Below are positions 1-7,601 of a stretch of 50,266 nt of DNA, one piece after another; within the stretch, counting starts at the first letter, position 1, and each line of letters begins with the position of its first letter. The notes beneath the pieces were generated by a model. The model saw nothing but the letters and a program-made list of their open reading frames with translations, did no database searches and was not told the DNA's origin. The stretch comes from Streptomyces albiflavescens (lineage in GTDB: Bacteria; Actinomycetota; Actinomycetes; Streptomycetales; Streptomycetaceae). The stretch lies in NCBI RefSeq assembly GCF_014645835.1, contig NZ_BMMM01000007.1, positions 210,907 through 261,172 of the forward strand. Reading direction: 5' to 3'. The position numbers were made by a program, and so were the translations under genes.

Positions 1-2286
1 GCCACTCTGCGCTGGGCGCACGCCGATCTGCGGACGCATCGCGGTGAGGCGCTGTTCATCGTGCTGGCCACCGCCGGGATCGTCGCCTCGCTGCTGCTGG
101 CCACGGCGCTCTTCGGGTACGCGACCAACCCCTGGCAACGCGACTTCACCCAGTCGCACGGTGCGCATGCATGGATCCACACCGGCCCGTCGGCCGATGC
201 GCCGAGGCTCGCCGATCTGGACGGAGTCGAGTCCGTGGCGGGCCCGTACCCCACCACCGCCGCCACCGTCGAATCGCGCGGCACCCGCGCCTCCGTGGAA
301 CTGCGCGGCGCCGTCGAACCCCCCTCGATGGGTCGCCCACTGCTGACCTCCGGCCGCTGGCTCGACCCCGCGTCGCCGAACGGCGTGGTCCTGGAGAGCA
401 GCCTCGCCCGCGCGCTGTGGGCCGAGCCGGGCGACACCCTCACCGTGCCCGGCACCGCACGGACCCTGACCGTCCTGGGCGTCGCCGACAGCGCCGAGCC
501 GCGCTACAGCCCCGGCGAGCGCTCGGGCCTCGTATGGGCGCTCCCGTCCACCGTGCAGCACACCGCCGGGCGCGCCGGCCAGGTGATCGGGCTGCGGCTG
601 ACCGATCCCGACGACACCGACTATGCCGTCCAGCGGGCCGTCACCCTCCTCGGCGCCGGAACGGTCACCGAGGTCTCCAAATGGCAGCAGGCACGGGCCG
701 AGGCACAGGGCGACAACCGGCTGCTGGGGCAGGTGCTGGGTCTGTTCGGCCTCGGCGCGCTGCTCGCCGCCGCGCTCGCCGTGCACGGCGCCATCGGCAC
801 CCGTATCCGCGGCCATCTGCGGGACATCTCGGTGCTGAAGGCGATCGGTTTCACCCCCGGCCAGGTGGTGCGCATCTTCCTGCTCCAGCACGTGGCGTTC
901 GCGCTGCTGGGCGCTGTGCTCGCCGCCGCGCTCTGCGAGACGCTGGGCAGCCGGATTCCGGGACGTCTCGGCGACGCGGTCGGCGTATGGCAAGGGCTGC
1001 CGGGGCACACCGCGGCCCTCGTCGCGATACCCGTGGGCGCGATGCTGTTCATCGCCGCGACGACCGGACTCGCCGCGTGGCGCGCCGGACGGGTGCCGCC
1101 GGTGCCGGCGCTGCGGGCCGCCGCGCCGATCGGCGGGAGGCTGTCGGGCCTGGCGCGCGGGGCACTCGGGCTGCGGCTGCCGTCCGCGCTGGTCCTGGGC
1201 TGGCACAAGGCGTTCACGCGACGGCCGCGCTCGCTGGCCACGGTCGCCCGCCTCGCCCTGCCGCTGCTGCTCATCGTGGTGGCCATGAGCGCGTGGACCA
1301 CCATCGACCGCTTCCACAGCAGGCCCGAGCAGATCGGTCTGACGTCGGCGCTCACAGTGCGGGCCGACGAGACCCTGAGCGATCCCGGCGTACGGGCCCT
1401 GCTGGCCCAGAACCCGCAGGTCACCGCCGTCCACCCGGGCGTCGAGGTGGCCGCGCTCGTCCCCGGCCAGACGGGCACGATCGCTCTGCGCGGCCTCGGC
1501 ACCCGCCAGGATCCCTACCCCTTCTCGCTGGCCGAGGGCCGCCCCGCGCGCGGACGCGACGAGGCGGTGGCCGGTCAGGGACTGCTCGATCTGCTGGACG
1601 CGCGGGTCGGCGACTGGGTGCGGATAACGGTGGGCGCTCAGCCGCAGATCCTGCACATCGTGGGCCGCAGCATCGTGCCGGAGAACGGCGGCCGGGTCAT
1701 CTCGACCTCGCTCGACACCCTCCGCGAGAACGACCCCGACCTCCGGCCGACCCTCTACCAGCTCCAGCTGCGTCCCGGCGCCGACCCGCACAAGGTGGCC
1801 ACCGAGCTGGCCACGGCCGCGCACGGACGCTTCGACGTGCACACCGTGACCAACCCCGCCGACGGGCTCTCGCCACTGCGCGGCGTCGTCGTCGGGCTGA
1901 TCGCCGTGCTGGCCCTGATCGGGCTCATCGAACTGCTCACCGCGATCGGCGGCACCGTGCGCGAGGGCGAGCGGGATCTGCTGGCGCTGAAGGCGATCGG
2001 GCTGACTCCGCGGCAGATCACCGCGGTCACCGTGACGGCGACAGGGTGCACGGCCTCGGCAGCGGTCGTCGTCGGGACGGCGCTGGGGGTGCCCCTCGCG
2101 CACTGGCTGATCGACGCCCAGGGCAGATCGAGCGGCATCGGCGCCGGCATCGCCCAGGGGCCGTCCCCCGCGCTGCTTCTGCTGTTCGGCTCGGCCGCCG
2201 TGCTGGGCGCCGCCGGACTCGCCGCCCTGCCCGCGGCGCGAGCGGCCCGACGGCGACTGGCGGACACCCTGAGCGCGGTGGCCTGA
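1..2286 (+). CDS. FtsX-like ABC transporter permease (5' end outside window)
   Basis: The reading frame is open from base 1 (it begins ATLRWAHADLRTHRGEA), so the true start lies upstream and about 761 residues are visible. Architecture is that of a MacB/FtsX-type permease: an N-terminal membrane segment (ATAGIVASLLLATALFGYA), a periplasm-like extracellular domain, then two FtsX cores, each with several membrane helices and the family signature of a charged loop before 'LKAIGFTPGQ' (about residues 275-290) and again 'LKAIGLTPRQ' near residue 665. Such proteins pair with a cytoplasmic ATPase and move lipids, lipoproteins or drugs, or transmit a mechanical signal; the ATPase is expected just upstream. 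The substrate cannot be told from the sequence. The stop lies only 6 bases from the stop of the converging membrane-protein gene. Confidence 0.85.
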   Translation, partial: ATLRWAHADLRTHRGEALFIVLATAGIVASLLLATALFGYATNPWQRDFTQSHGAHAWIHTGPSADAPRLADLDGVESVAGPYPTTAATVESRGTRASVELRGAVEPPSMGRPLLTSGRWLDPASPNGVVLESSLARALWAEPGDTLTVPGTARTLTVLGVADSAEPRYSPGERSGLVWALPSTVQHTAGRAGQVIGLRLTDPDDTDYAVQRAVTLLGAGTVTEVSKWQQARAEAQGDNRLLGQVLGLFGLGALLAAALAVHGAIGTRIRGHLRDISVLKAIGFTPGQVVRIFLLQHVAFALLGAVLAAALCETLGSRIPGRLGDAVGVWQGLPGHTAALVAIPVGAMLFIAATTGLAAWRAGRVPPVPALRAAAPIGGRLSGLARGALGLRLPSALVLGWHKAFTRRPRSLATVARLALPLLLIVVAMSAWTTIDRFHSRPEQIGLTSALTVRADETLSDPGVRALLAQNPQVTAVHPGVEVAALVPGQTGTIALRGLGTRQDPYPFSLAEGRPARGRDEAVAGQGLLDLLDARVGDWVRITVGAQPQILHIVGRSIVPENGGRVISTSLDTLRENDPDLRPTLYQLQLRPGADPHKVATELATAAHGRFDVHTVTNPADGLSPLRGVVVGLIAVLALIGLIELLTAIGGTVREGERDLLALKAIGLTPRQITAVTVTATGCTASAAVVVGTALGVPLAHWLIDAQGRSSGIGAGIAQGPSPALLLLFGSAAVLGAAGLAALPAARAARRRLADTLSAVA

Positions 2287-2292
2287 GCCCGG

Positions 2293-3234
2293 TCAGGACC
2301 CGTACGGTCCTTGGCCGTAGGGGTACGGGGGCGGGTTCTGCGGCGTCCCCGGCCCATAGGGGTTGCCCGGCGGGTTCGGGGCGTACGGATGTCCCTGTGG
2401 CGGGTACGGGGCGTACGGGTTCCCGGGCGGATACGGATTCCCCTGCGGCGGCACGAACCCGTTGGGCGGCGGGTACGCCGGCGGTTGCGCCGGGCGCGGC
2501 GCCGGCAGTGTCGCGGGATGGGCGCCCAGCCGGATCCCGTACCGGCGGCGGAGCCGGTTCATCTCCAGGGCTGCTATGGCCGTGACCGTCACCGGCGCAC
2601 CCAGGATGAAGACGATGCCCAACGTGAAGCTGAGCCCGTGCAGGTCGCCCGTGAGCAGATCCGGCAGCGCCATGAGCCATGTCGTCACCGTGGCGAGCAG
2701 CGGCGGCAGGCACCGGTGGACGGCGGCCGTACCGAAGAAGTTCCCGGACACCTGCACCGCTCCGTAGGCCACCATGCCCAACAGCCAGAGCGCGATCATA
2801 CCGAGCACCACAATCCCGGCGGCCGGGAGCGAGGTCGACCACAGCAAAAGGGACACCGTCCCGACGGCCGAGCCGATGAAGAACAGCAGCAGCTTGAGCG
2901 AATTGACGAGGGGCACCCGCAGCTGGCGGACGGTCCCGGTGCGCCGCCACACGAAGAGCATCACGGCGACCGTCAGTGGAGTGATGAGCAGCACGACGGC
3001 GCACGCCGTCAGCATGTTCTCCAGCACTTCCTCGAAGTCGAACTTGCGCTGCACGAAGGTGTACACGCCGAAGGCCGCGACCGCTCCGGCGATGATGCGC
3101 GCCTTCTTGAGCCGATCCACGGACGGATCGACCGATTCCGGGATCCACGCCGGGTGGTACAACGCCTGCGCCACCTGTTTCGGCTGCAGGATCGAGCGCA
3201 GCGTCAGCCTGTCACTCATCCAGTTTCCGCGCAT
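2293..3234 (-). CDS. Integral membrane protein with Pro/Gly/Tyr-rich C-terminal tail
   Basis: I do not recognise a named family. The N-terminal third is soluble (LTLRSILQPKQVAQALYHP), followed by about five hydrophobic segments between residues 45 and 220 (for example KLLLFFIGSAVGTVSLLLW and GIVVLGMIALWLLGMVAY), then a low-complexity tail of roughly 75 residues made of PPQGNPYPPGNPYAPYPP-type repeats. Similar Pro/Gly/Tyr tails occur on many actinobacterial membrane proteins and probably serve as flexible extracytoplasmic or protein-interaction arms (inference). Possible starts are TTG at 3243, ATG at 3234 and ATG at 3219; 3234 is chosen because a GGAG/GGAAG stretch lies 10-15 bases upstream, but this is not certain. 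It converges with the ABC permease gene and shows no obvious partner. Confidence 0.7.
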   Translation of the reverse strand: MRGNWMSDRLTLRSILQPKQVAQALYHPAWIPESVDPSVDRLKKARIIAGAVAAFGVYTFVQRKFDFEEVLENMLTACAVVLLITPLTVAVMLFVWRRTGTVRQLRVPLVNSLKLLLFFIGSAVGTVSLLLWSTSLPAAGIVVLGMIALWLLGMVAYGAVQVSGNFFGTAAVHRCLPPLLATVTTWLMALPDLLTGDLHGLSFTLGIVFILGAPVTVTAIAALEMNRLRRRYGIRLGAHPATLPAPRPAQPPAYPPPNGFVPPQGNPYPPGNPYAPYPPQGHPYAPNPPGNPYGPGTPQNPPPYPYGQGPYGS

Positions 3235-3289
3235 ACCGGCCAACTTCCACTCCCCCGAGTCGCCGCTGCGTGACCGACGGGGAGTCTAC

Positions 3290-3322
3290 GGGAAGCGGAC
3301 GGACTCCCGCCGCCCGCTTCCC
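3290..3322 (-). terminator. Hairpin terminator after pgi
   Basis: GGGAAGCGG at 3290-3298 pairs perfectly with CCGCTTCCC at 3314-3322 (9-bp stem, 15-base loop), 15 bases past the pgi stop. There is no strong T run, as is usual for Streptomyces terminators. Confidence 0.6.
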
Positions 3323-3336
3323 ACACCCCGGTTGGC

Positions 3337-4989
3337 CTACCGGCCGCGCAGCTCACGGTACTTGGCGACCAGCGCCTTGGTGGACTCGTCCAGCCCGGGC
3401 ACCTCCGCGCCCTCGGTCAGGGCCGGCTCGACGCGCTTGGCGAGGACCTTGCCGAGCTCGACGCCCCACTGGTCGAAGGAGTCGATGTTCCAGATCGCGC
3501 CCTGGACGAACACCTTGTGCTCGTAGAGGGCGACCAACTGGCCCAGGACCGACGGGGTCAGCTCACGCGCGAGGATCGTCGTCGTCGGGTGGTTGCCCTT
3601 GAACGTCTTGTGCGGGACCAGCTCCTCGGCCACCCCCTCGGCGCGCACCTCCTCCGGCGCCTTGCCGAAGGCCAGCGCCTGCGTCTGCGCGAAGAAGTTC
3701 GCCATCAACAGGTCGTGCTGGGCGACCAGACCCGGCAGCAGATCGGCGACGGGCTCGGCGAAGCCGATGAAGTCGGCGGGGATCAGCTTCGTGCCCTGGT
3801 GGATGAGTTGGTAGTAGGCGTGCTGCCCATTGGTGCCCGGCGTGCCCCACACCACAGGGCCCGTCTGCCACTCCACCTCACGCCCGTCGCGGTCCACCGA
3901 CTTGCCGTTGGACTCCATGTCCAGCTGCTGCAAGTACGCGGTGAACTTGGACAGGTAGTGCGAGTACGGCAGCACGGCGTGCGACTGGGCGTCGAAGAAA
4001 TTGCCGTACCAGACGCCCAACAGGCCCAGCAGCAAGGGCACATTGGATTCGGCGGGCGCGGTGCGGAAGTGCTCGTCGACGAGATGGAACCCGTCGAGCA
4101 TCTCCCGGAAGCGGTCCGGACCGATGGCGATCATCAGCGACAGACCGATCGCCGAGTCGTACGAGTACCGCCCGCCGACCCAGTCCCAGAACTCGAACAT
4201 GTTGGCCGTGTCGATGCCGAAGTCCGACACCTTCTCGGCGTTGGTCGACAGCGCCACGAAGTGCTTGGCGACGGCCTCCTGACCGGCCTTCAGCTCGGTC
4301 AGCAGCCAGTTGCGCGCGGAGGTCGCGTTGGTGATCGTCTCGATGGTGGTGAACGTCTTCGACGCGATGATGAACAGCGTCTCGGCCGCGTCCAGGTCGC
4401 GCACCGCCTCGTGCAGGTCGGCGCCGTCCACGTTCGACACGAAGCGGACCGTCAGATCGCGGTCGGTGAAGGAGCGCAGCACCTCGTACGCCATGGCCGG
4501 ACCGAGGTCGGAGCCGCCGATGCCGACATTGACAACGTTCTTGATGCGCTTGCCGGTGTGCCCGGTCCACTCACCCGAGCGGACGCGCTGGGCGAAGTCG
4601 GCCATCTTGTCGAGCACGGCGTGCACCGCCGGGACGACGTTCTCGCCGTCGACCTCGATCACCGCGTCGCGCGGGGCGCGCAGCGCGGTGTGCAGCACCG
4701 CCCGGTCCTCGGTGACATTGATCTTCTCGCCGCGGAACATGGCGTCCCGCAGCCCGAAGACGTCGGTCGCCGCGGCGAGGTCGCGCAGCAGCCGCAGCGT
4801 CTCGTCGGTGACCAGGTGCTTGGAGTAGTCGACGTGCAGATCGCCGACCTGGAGTGTGTAGCCGGAGCCGCGCCCGGGATCGGTCGCGAACAGGTCCCGC
4901 AGACGGGTGTCCCCGAACTCCTCGCGGTGCTTGGCCAGAGCGGTCCACTCGGGCGTCTGGTTGAGCCTGGTACGGCTTTCTGCGTTCAT
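3337..4989 (-). CDS. pgi: Glucose-6-phosphate isomerase
   Basis: Interconverts glucose 6-phosphate and fructose 6-phosphate in the cytoplasm, linking glycolysis, gluconeogenesis and the pentose phosphate pathway. The protein is 550 residues, the usual length of the long bacterial/eukaryal PGI form. It carries the phosphosugar-binding signature GIGGSDLGP near residue 155, the catalytic-region sequences LGLLGVWYGNF and QLDMESNGKSVDRDG (about 345-385), VVWGTPGTNGQHAYYQL, and the C-terminal FDQWGVELGK containing the family's conserved lysine. The start ATG at 4989 is preceded by GGCGGAAG. It is followed by its own hairpin terminator, and the gap to the upstream decayed MFS gene (about 70 bases) could hold its promoter. 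In Streptomyces pgi is commonly near the gap-pgk-tpi cluster, as here. Nothing unusual is seen in the protein. Confidence 0.97.
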   Translation of the reverse strand: MNAESRTRLNQTPEWTALAKHREEFGDTRLRDLFATDPGRGSGYTLQVGDLHVDYSKHLVTDETLRLLRDLAAATDVFGLRDAMFRGEKINVTEDRAVLHTALRAPRDAVIEVDGENVVPAVHAVLDKMADFAQRVRSGEWTGHTGKRIKNVVNVGIGGSDLGPAMAYEVLRSFTDRDLTVRFVSNVDGADLHEAVRDLDAAETLFIIASKTFTTIETITNATSARNWLLTELKAGQEAVAKHFVALSTNAEKVSDFGIDTANMFEFWDWVGGRYSYDSAIGLSLMIAIGPDRFREMLDGFHLVDEHFRTAPAESNVPLLLGLLGVWYGNFFDAQSHAVLPYSHYLSKFTAYLQQLDMESNGKSVDRDGREVEWQTGPVVWGTPGTNGQHAYYQLIHQGTKLIPADFIGFAEPVADLLPGLVAQHDLLMANFFAQTQALAFGKAPEEVRAEGVAEELVPHKTFKGNHPTTTILARELTPSVLGQLVALYEHKVFVQGAIWNIDSFDQWGVELGKVLAKRVEPALTEGAEVPGLDESTKALVAKYRELRGR

Positions 4990-5057
4990 CTCGGACTTCC
5001 GCCTCTTTCCTGCGTGTGCTGCGTACCTTGCCCCGCTGCCGGTCCCAACCTAATTGA

Positions 5058-5747
5058 TCAGGGCTTGACGTGAGCTGTCGTCGCGCCGTCGTCCGGCTCA
5101 ACAACAGATACGTCCGGCTTGAGCGCAGGTATCAGCGAGCTGACGGCAAGGACGAAGAGCGCGGCCGCGCACAGTGCCGGACCGTTCAGCCCGTACGCCG
5201 CCGCCACCGTGCCGCCGAGCAGGGCGCCGAGCGGGGCCCCCGAGGTCGAGGCCGTGCGGAACGCGGAGCTGACGCGGCCCACCATGGATTCCGGGCTGCG
5301 CTGCTGCATCAGCGTGACCTGGTTGACGTTCCACACCATGTTCATCACGCCGAGCAGCATCATGCCCACAAGGAGAGCGCCCAGATGGCGGACGGTGCCC
5401 ATGAGCACCAGGGACGCCGTCTGGACGCACCCCGCCAGGAGCAGGCTGCGGGCCCGCCCGATCCGGTGGGCGACACGCTGGGCGACGAAGCCGCCACAGA
5501 AGCTGCCCGCGGAGTACGCCGTCATCGCGGCCGCGTATCCCGCGTTCCCCGTGTGCAGCCAGCGCGTCACGGATAGCCGCAGGCCGTCACGGAGGCGATG
5601 ACGAGCGGATCGTCGGTGAGCCGCACGGCGAGCAGCGGCAGCGCGCAGGGCGTCCCCGAACCGCGACACCACGGCCGCGGTCCACAACCGCCCGAATCCC
5701 CCGCGCCACGCGGGTGCCCGCACGCCCGCCACGTCTGCCGTCGTCAC
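5058..5747 (-). pseudogene. Decayed MFS transporter (internal deletion and frameshifts)
   Basis: The open frame gives only 229 residues, whereas MFS exporters have about 400-430 and 12 helices. The start (GTG at 5747, TTADVAGVRAP...FGRLWTAAVVSRFGDALRA) looks like a normal N-terminus. It then runs into an Arg/Ala-rich out-of-frame stretch; the expected continuation LPLLAVRLTDDPLVIASVTA is present one frame over at about 5640-5583. The open frame resumes at RWLHTGNAGYAAAMTAYSAG, which corresponds to helix 7 onward, through to a normal C-terminus (LFVLAVSSLIPALKP). So helices 2-6, about 180 residues, have been lost and the joint is out of frame at least at one side. The C-terminal half alone would not transport. 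A perfect inverted repeat upstream (5756-5784) suggests that the control region survived. Confidence 0.8.
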
Positions 5748-5755
5748 AACGCCCC

Positions 5756-5784
5756 CTACGGTTCCGCCACTTCAAGAACCGTAG
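5756..5784 (-). promoter_or_regulatory. Inverted repeat before the decayed MFS gene, probable operator
   Basis: CTACGGTTC (5756-5764) and GAACCGTAG (5776-5784) form a perfect 9-bp inverted repeat with an 11-base spacer, ending 8 bases before the GTG start at 5747. Its position and symmetry resemble the operator of a small ArsR/MarR/TetR-type regulator; no such regulator gene is adjacent. Confidence 0.5.
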
Positions 5785-5860
5785 AGGGCACCACTGACAA
5801 TCGGCCCCGGCGGATCCGGTCACGGACGGCCGCGCGCCGCGAGAACCGTACGAAACGGCT

Positions 5861-5890
5861 CCGGCCAGGCACCCACAGGTGCCCGGCCGG
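5861..5890 (-). terminator. Hairpin terminator after the RbpA-family gene
   Basis: CCGGCCAGGCACC (5861-5873) and GGTGCCCGGCCGG (5878-5890) form a 13-bp stem with one mismatch and a CACA loop, 10 bases past the stop codon. An outer GAGAACC/GGTTCTC pair (5841-5847 with 5889-5895) can compete or extend it. Confidence 0.6.
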
Positions 5891-5900
5891 TTCTCAACTT

Positions 5901-6236
5901 CTAGATCTCGCCCCGCAGTTTGGCGAGCGCCTCGGCGAGGATCGCCTCGCCGTCCGCGTCGCTGCGTCGCTCCCGTACATACGCGAGGTGCGTCTTGTAC
6001 GGCTCGGTGCGCGGCGGGTCCGGCGGGTTGTCCCGGTCCTGTCCGGCGGGGAAGCCGCAGCGCGGGCAGTCCCAGGTGTCGGGAACCTGCGCGTCGCTGG
6101 CGAAGCTGGGCTGCGTCTCGTGCCCGTTGGAGCACCAGAAGGAGATGCGCAGCCGGGGTGCGGACTCGCCGCGCTCGGCCTCGCCCATCGGCCCCGCCCC
6201 GACCCGGCTTCCTCGGATCGCGTTGCCACTTGCCAC
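5901..6236 (-). CDS. RNA polymerase-binding protein, RbpA family
   Basis: RbpA binds the sigma-2 region of the principal sigma factor and core RNA polymerase in actinobacteria and stimulates open-complex formation. This protein has 111 residues with the family layout: a short N-terminal tail with AIRGSRVG, a beta-barrel core with a Cys/His cluster (CSNGH about residue 35; CPRCG about residue 57), a proline/basic linker (PPDPPRTEPYKTH), and a C-terminal helix like the sigma-interaction domain (YVRERRSDADGEAILAEAL). The canonical Streptomyces RbpA I remember is slightly longer and differs at the N-terminus, so this is probably a second family member; I therefore give no symbol. The GTG start at 6236 has GGGAG 8 bases upstream. 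It stands alone between the decayed MFS gene and secG. Confidence 0.8.
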   Translation of the reverse strand: MASGNAIRGSRVGAGPMGEAERGESAPRLRISFWCSNGHETQPSFASDAQVPDTWDCPRCGFPAGQDRDNPPDPPRTEPYKTHLAYVRERRSDADGEAILAEALAKLRGEI

Positions 6237-6302
6237 GGTCGTAACTCCCTGCGTGATGGTGCCGCGAAGCGAGTCGGCGTGACGCTTCGCTGCGAGCGCC
6301 TC

Positions 6303-6330
6303 AGTCTACGTAAGGCCCAACGCGCGTCCA
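6303..6330 (-). promoter_or_regulatory. Possible promoter of the RbpA-family gene
   Basis: On the minus strand TGGACG (6330-6325) is followed after 16 bases by TAGACT (6308-6303), a fair match to the principal-sigma consensus, about 65 bases before the start codon. No experimental support. Confidence 0.3.
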
Positions 6331-6472
6331 GTGATTGGAGTTACACCCCCGCCTCTAGACGCAAGCCCCATGATAGGCCGCGCCCGAGGGCGTGCACCGG
6401 ACATGGGGCCTTACGTGCGGAATGTGCTTGCTTAATGTGCAGTTGTGCTGCCGTACCGATGTCAGCCGGTGA

Positions 6473-6709
6473 TCAGTTGTTGACCTTCATCAGGATGCCG
6501 AGCACGACAATGCACGCGAACCAGAGCAGACCGATCACCAGGGTGATGCGGTCGAGGTTACGCTCGGCGACCGAGGAGCCACCGACGGACGACTGCATGC
6601 CGCCACCGAACATGTCGGAGAGGCCGCCGCCCTTCCCCTTGTGCATCAGCACCAGCAGCATCAGCAGCAGGCTGAAGACGATCAGGGCGATCGAGAACCC
6701 CAAAACCAC
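6473..6709 (-). CDS. secG: Preprotein translocase subunit SecG
   Basis: Small non-essential subunit of the SecYEG channel that assists protein export. The protein of 78 residues has the family pattern: helix 1 (VVLGFSIALIVFSLLLMLLV), a glycine-rich cytoplasmic loop (HKGKGGGLSDMFGGG), and helix 2 (ITLVIGLLWFACIVVLGIL). The open frame extends further upstream, but the added residues (MRGPGGVPPGPRRPSSSEE) have no helix or family match and lie across a terminator hairpin, so GTG at 6709, with GAGGA 13 bases upstream, is taken as the start. secG lies just downstream of tpiA, as in many actinobacteria, with a strong hairpin between them; it may be expressed by read-through or from its own promoter. 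Confidence 0.93.
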   Translation of the reverse strand: MVLGFSIALIVFSLLLMLLVLMHKGKGGGLSDMFGGGMQSSVGGSSVAERNLDRITLVIGLLWFACIVVLGILMKVNN

Positions 6710-6743
6710 GGCTGGACCAACTTCCTCGGAACTGGATGGACGA

Positions 6744-6775
6744 CGGGGGCCGGGTGGTACACCACCTGGCCCCCG
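6744..6775 (-). terminator. Hairpin terminator/attenuator between tpiA and secG
   Basis: CGGGGGCCGGGTGGT (6744-6758) pairs with ACCACCTGGCCCCCG (6761-6775): 15 bp with a single G-U pair. It sits 44 bases past the tpiA stop and should end or reduce transcription before secG. Confidence 0.65.
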
Positions 6776-6819
6776 CAAGGGTACGACGGATCGTCGCTAG
6801 CGCATACTCACTGCTCGGC

Positions 6820-7596
6820 TCACTGGTCGCGGAACCGGACGATCTTGACGAACTCGTCGGCGTCCAGCGAGGCACCGCCGACCAGGGCGCCGTCGATGTC
6901 GGGCTTCGCCATGATCTCGGCGACGTTCCCGGACTTCACCGAGCCGCCGTACTGGATGCGGACCTGGTCGGCCAGCTCCTGCGAGTACAGCTCGGCGAGC
7001 TTGCCGCGGATCGCCGCGCAGACCTCCTGGGCGTCATCGGCGCCGCAGACCTTGCCGGTGCCGATGGCCCAGACGGGCTCGTACGCGATCACGATCGACT
7101 CGGCCTGCTCGGCCGGGAGGCCCTTGAGACCGCCCTCGACCTGCGCGAGCGTGTGCGTGACGTGGTTGCCCGCCTCGCGGACGTCCAGCTCCTCGCCGAC
7201 GCACAGGATCGGGGTCAGACCGTGCTTGTAGGCGGCCTTGACCTTGGCATTCACCAGCTCGTCGGTCTCGTGGTGGTACTGCCGGCGCTCGGAGTGCCCG
7301 ATCGCGACGTACGTGCACTTCAGCTTGGCCAGCATCGCACCGGAGATCTCTCCGGTGTAGGCGCCGGAGTCGTGCGCCGAGAGGTCCTGGGCGCCGTACT
7401 TGATCTTGAGCTTGTCGCCGTCGACCAGGGTCTGCACGGAGCGCAGGTCGGTGAAGGGCGGCAGGACGGCGACCTCGCAGGCCTCGTAGTCCTTGTCGGC
7501 CAGGGCGAAGGCGAGCTTCTGGACGTGCGCGATGGCCTCGAGGTGGTTGAGGTTCATCTTCCAGTTGCCCGCCATCAGCGGCGTGCGCGTGCTCAT
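6820..7596 (-). CDS. tpiA: Triose-phosphate isomerase
   Basis: Interconverts dihydroxyacetone phosphate and glyceraldehyde 3-phosphate in the cytoplasm. At 258 residues it has the normal length. All catalytic sequences are present: GNWKMN with the active-site Lys near residue 14, GHSERRQ with the electrophilic His near residue 99, AYEPVWAIGTGK with the catalytic Glu near residue 170 and flexible loop 6, and the phosphate-binding YGGSV and GALVGGASL. The ATG at 7596 has GGAGG 10 bases upstream, and that site overlaps the end of pgk; the gap between the pgk stop and the tpiA start is only 5 bases, so pgk-tpiA is one transcription unit and possibly translationally coupled. Confidence 0.97.
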   Translation of the reverse strand: MSTRTPLMAGNWKMNLNHLEAIAHVQKLAFALADKDYEACEVAVLPPFTDLRSVQTLVDGDKLKIKYGAQDLSAHDSGAYTGEISGAMLAKLKCTYVAIGHSERRQYHHETDELVNAKVKAAYKHGLTPILCVGEELDVREAGNHVTHTLAQVEGGLKGLPAEQAESIVIAYEPVWAIGTGKVCGADDAQEVCAAIRGKLAELYSQELADQVRIQYGGSVKSGNVAEIMAKPDIDGALVGGASLDADEFVKIVRFRDQ

Positions 7597-7601
7597 TGGG
7601 G

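Noticed and set aside
171..2585. Open frame of 804 codons overlapping the ABC permease gene
   Set aside because: It is an Arg/Pro/Ala-rich shadow in another frame of the permease; high GC leaves stops rare in such frames. No membrane or domain pattern.
3517..5073. Open frame of 518 codons antisense to pgi
   Set aside because: pgi has all its catalytic motifs and a normal codon pattern; the antisense frame has only Val/Arg/Leu/Gly-rich noise.
6237..6472. Possible tRNA or small RNA between the RbpA-family gene and secG
   Set aside because: No cloverleaf or T-arm consensus was found on either strand; only a weak promoter is visible.
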